The notes beneath the pieces were generated by a model. That model ran no database searches. It saw only the letters and a list, made by a program, of their open reading frames with translations, and had not been told where the DNA came from. Shown piece after piece: positions 5,756-6,839 of a DNA stretch of 6,839 nucleotides. Made by a program: the position numbers and the translations under genes. Source of the DNA: Victivallaceae bacterium (GTDB lineage: Bacteria; Verrucomicrobiota; Lentisphaeria; Victivallales; Victivallaceae); assembly GCA_028717165.1 (NCBI GenBank), contig JAQUOK010000167.1, positions 1 to 6,839 of the forward strand. Reading direction: 5' to 3'. Every line of letters begins with the position of its first letter. Within the stretch, counting starts at the first letter, position 1.

Positions 5756-6839
5756 TCAAATAAGTTTTAATAGTTCTTTCGCCGTTTTGCCCTTCACCCT
5801 TTCTTTGATCGCCGCGAATTTCAAAGGCGTCAAAGCTTTTCCGAATTTAATGAAAAAATCGTTTTTCGCGGCTTTCCCGGCAAAATTCTCCTCTGCCCAA
5901 CTGCTGAGATAGCCCATTTCGAAAGGCGTCAGCAGCATATGTGCAAAAGCGACAGCGGCCCCGTCCACGAAAACCGCGTTGTGTTTTGCCAGGGCGTCGC
6001 AGGCAAAATCATCGATAAGTTTCTGCCCAGGCGCATTCATTTCCGTACCGACAATTATAGGCATATTGCGTTCCCCGGCGGCGGCAATGACGGCGTAAAG
6101 ACATTGGGTTTTAACGGCTTTTACTTCAGGACTGCTGAAGTTCCAGTTGCGATCGGGAATAATATTCAGCCAGGCGGCGCCATGGGCAATGTGCATATCA
6201 AGCAGTCGGCCGGGATCTTTTTCGCCGCTGCTCATACCGTCAAGCCAGGCAACGCAGGGTACCGCGCCGCAGGCAAGGGTAAAACCGTTCATATCCTGCA
6301 GAAGCGGGAAGGACTCAGGACTGGCCTTGACGTAACCGACCCCGCCGCTTTTCATGGTTTTTGAGCGGATGTAGCCTTCAAGCTTGACCGGGTCGTTGAC
6401 CAGTGCGGCGGCGACATGTATGCTAAGGGATAATTTCTCCGCCCAGTAAGCGGCGCGTTCCCCGTCGTCGGGGAACATTTTTTCCGCCTTTTTCCGGTAG
6501 GCGGTACAGACATGCCGTTCGGTAACGTTGCCGAAGGGCGTCAGGCTCACCGCCTCTTTGTCGAAATCGAGTTCAACCGGACTTAAATGGGTATTCACCA
6601 GCTTAACTATGTTCCTGGTTCGCGCTACGGCTCTGCTTTTGAGGCGGTCGAGGAATTTCTGCTGTTCAGCCGGGAGTTTGGAGGCCGTAAAGCCGACACC
6701 CATATGATAAGCCACGCCGGGCTCGCCGGGAGAGTTTATTTCAGCTTCCGCGAGATCGGCGACGCAAACCCGGGTTTCGAGGCCGCAGACGCCGCGGACA
6801 TTGAGGTTGTCTGCCGCGTTCAGGAATTCACCGGCACCG
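5756..6839 (-). CDS. PHP-domain metal-dependent phosphoesterase-like protein, 5' end outside the window
   Basis: The frame stays open to the right edge, so the N-terminus is missing; 360 residues are visible. A GTG at 6715 is an internal valine, since the 41 codons upstream are clearly part of the protein. That part reads EFLNAADNL (4-12), then GLETRV (19-24) and EINSPGEPGVAYHMGVGF (33-50). These match the middle of PHP-domain proteins, where a Gly-x-Glu and later His help bind the metals. FGNVTERHVCTAY (about 103-115), IPDRNWN, IVGTEMNAPGQKLIDDF and a late DGAAVAFAHMLL belong to the same family in my memory. PHP proteins hydrolyse phosphoesters with two or three metal ions; here the substrate is unknown and the first metal-binding His-x-His would lie outside the window. 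The protein has no membrane segment. It precedes the DUF2142 gene by 16 bases and may share its transcript. GC content is clearly higher than in the neighbours. Confidence 0.72.
   Translation of the reverse strand, partial: GAGEFLNAADNLNVRGVCGLETRVCVADLAEAEINSPGEPGVAYHMGVGFTASKLPAEQQKFLDRLKSRAVARTRNIVKLVNTHLSPVELDFDKEAVSLTPFGNVTERHVCTAYRKKAEKMFPDDGERAAYWAEKLSLSIHVAAALVNDPVKLEGYIRSKTMKSGGVGYVKASPESFPLLQDMNGFTLACGAVPCVAWLDGMSSGEKDPGRLLDMHIAHGAAWLNIIPDRNWNFSSPEVKAVKTQCLYAVIAAAGERNMPIIVGTEMNAPGQKLIDDFACDALAKHNAVFVDGAAVAFAHMLLTPFEMGYLSSWAEENFAGKAAKNDFFIKFGKALTPLKFAAIKERVKGKTAKELLKLI

Noticed and set aside
5754..5759. A perfect TTGACA -35 box on the minus strand at the end of the PHP gene
   Set aside because: At 17 bp spacing the -10 (GTAAAT) would fall inside the DUF2142 coding region after its ATG, so it cannot drive that gene from its start; no better -10 fits.
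5939..6364. A 141-codon plus-strand frame inside the PHP gene
   Set aside because: It is antisense to a conserved coding region, has no recognisable motif and no supporting ribosome site.

Overview
The window is a piece of a bacterial chromosome. Six protein-coding genes are clear, and one repeat-rich non-coding stretch lies at the left end. The cell is Gram-negative: it encodes an outer-membrane-type lipoprotein and several membrane enzymes of surface-glycan assembly. The PHP-type protein at the right edge, the DUF2304 and DUF2142 glycan-membrane proteins and the cluster of small palindromes on the left remind me of Lentisphaerota/Victivallales or a related PVC lineage. That placement is an impression from memory and no marker gene supports it here.

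Layout. Positions 1-285 hold six short perfect stem-loops in close succession (94-285). A reading frame stays open through most of them but does not look like an ordinary gene. Positions 286-481 are non-coding and hold at most a weak promoter. A small DUF3192-type lipoprotein gene lies at 482-817 on the plus strand. It converges on a minus-strand block that fills the rest of the window.

Read in its own direction (right to left), the minus-strand block has two parts. The first is the PHP-domain protein (cut by the right edge) followed after 16 nt by a DUF2142 polytopic membrane protein. An 84-nt gap with a possible hairpin terminator and a good sigma70-like promoter follows. The second part is a tightly coupled set: a GT-C-type membrane glycosyltransferase (TTG start), a dolichol/polyprenyl-phosphate-sugar-synthase-like GT2, a DUF2304 small membrane protein with a C-terminal coiled coil, and a second, WcaA-like GT2. 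The first three overlap by ATGA stop/start junctions.

How they may work together (inference). The DPM1-like GT2 would charge a polyprenyl phosphate with a sugar on the cytoplasmic face. The DUF2304 protein could anchor that soluble enzyme to the membrane or help move the lipid-sugar across. The GT-C protein would use the lipid-linked sugar on the outer face. The last GT2 would add a sugar to a growing glycan in the cytoplasm. This gives a Gtr-like or DPM-complex-like module whose substrate and acceptor cannot be read from sequence. The DUF2142 protein fits the same surface-glycan theme. The link to the PHP protein is only positional.
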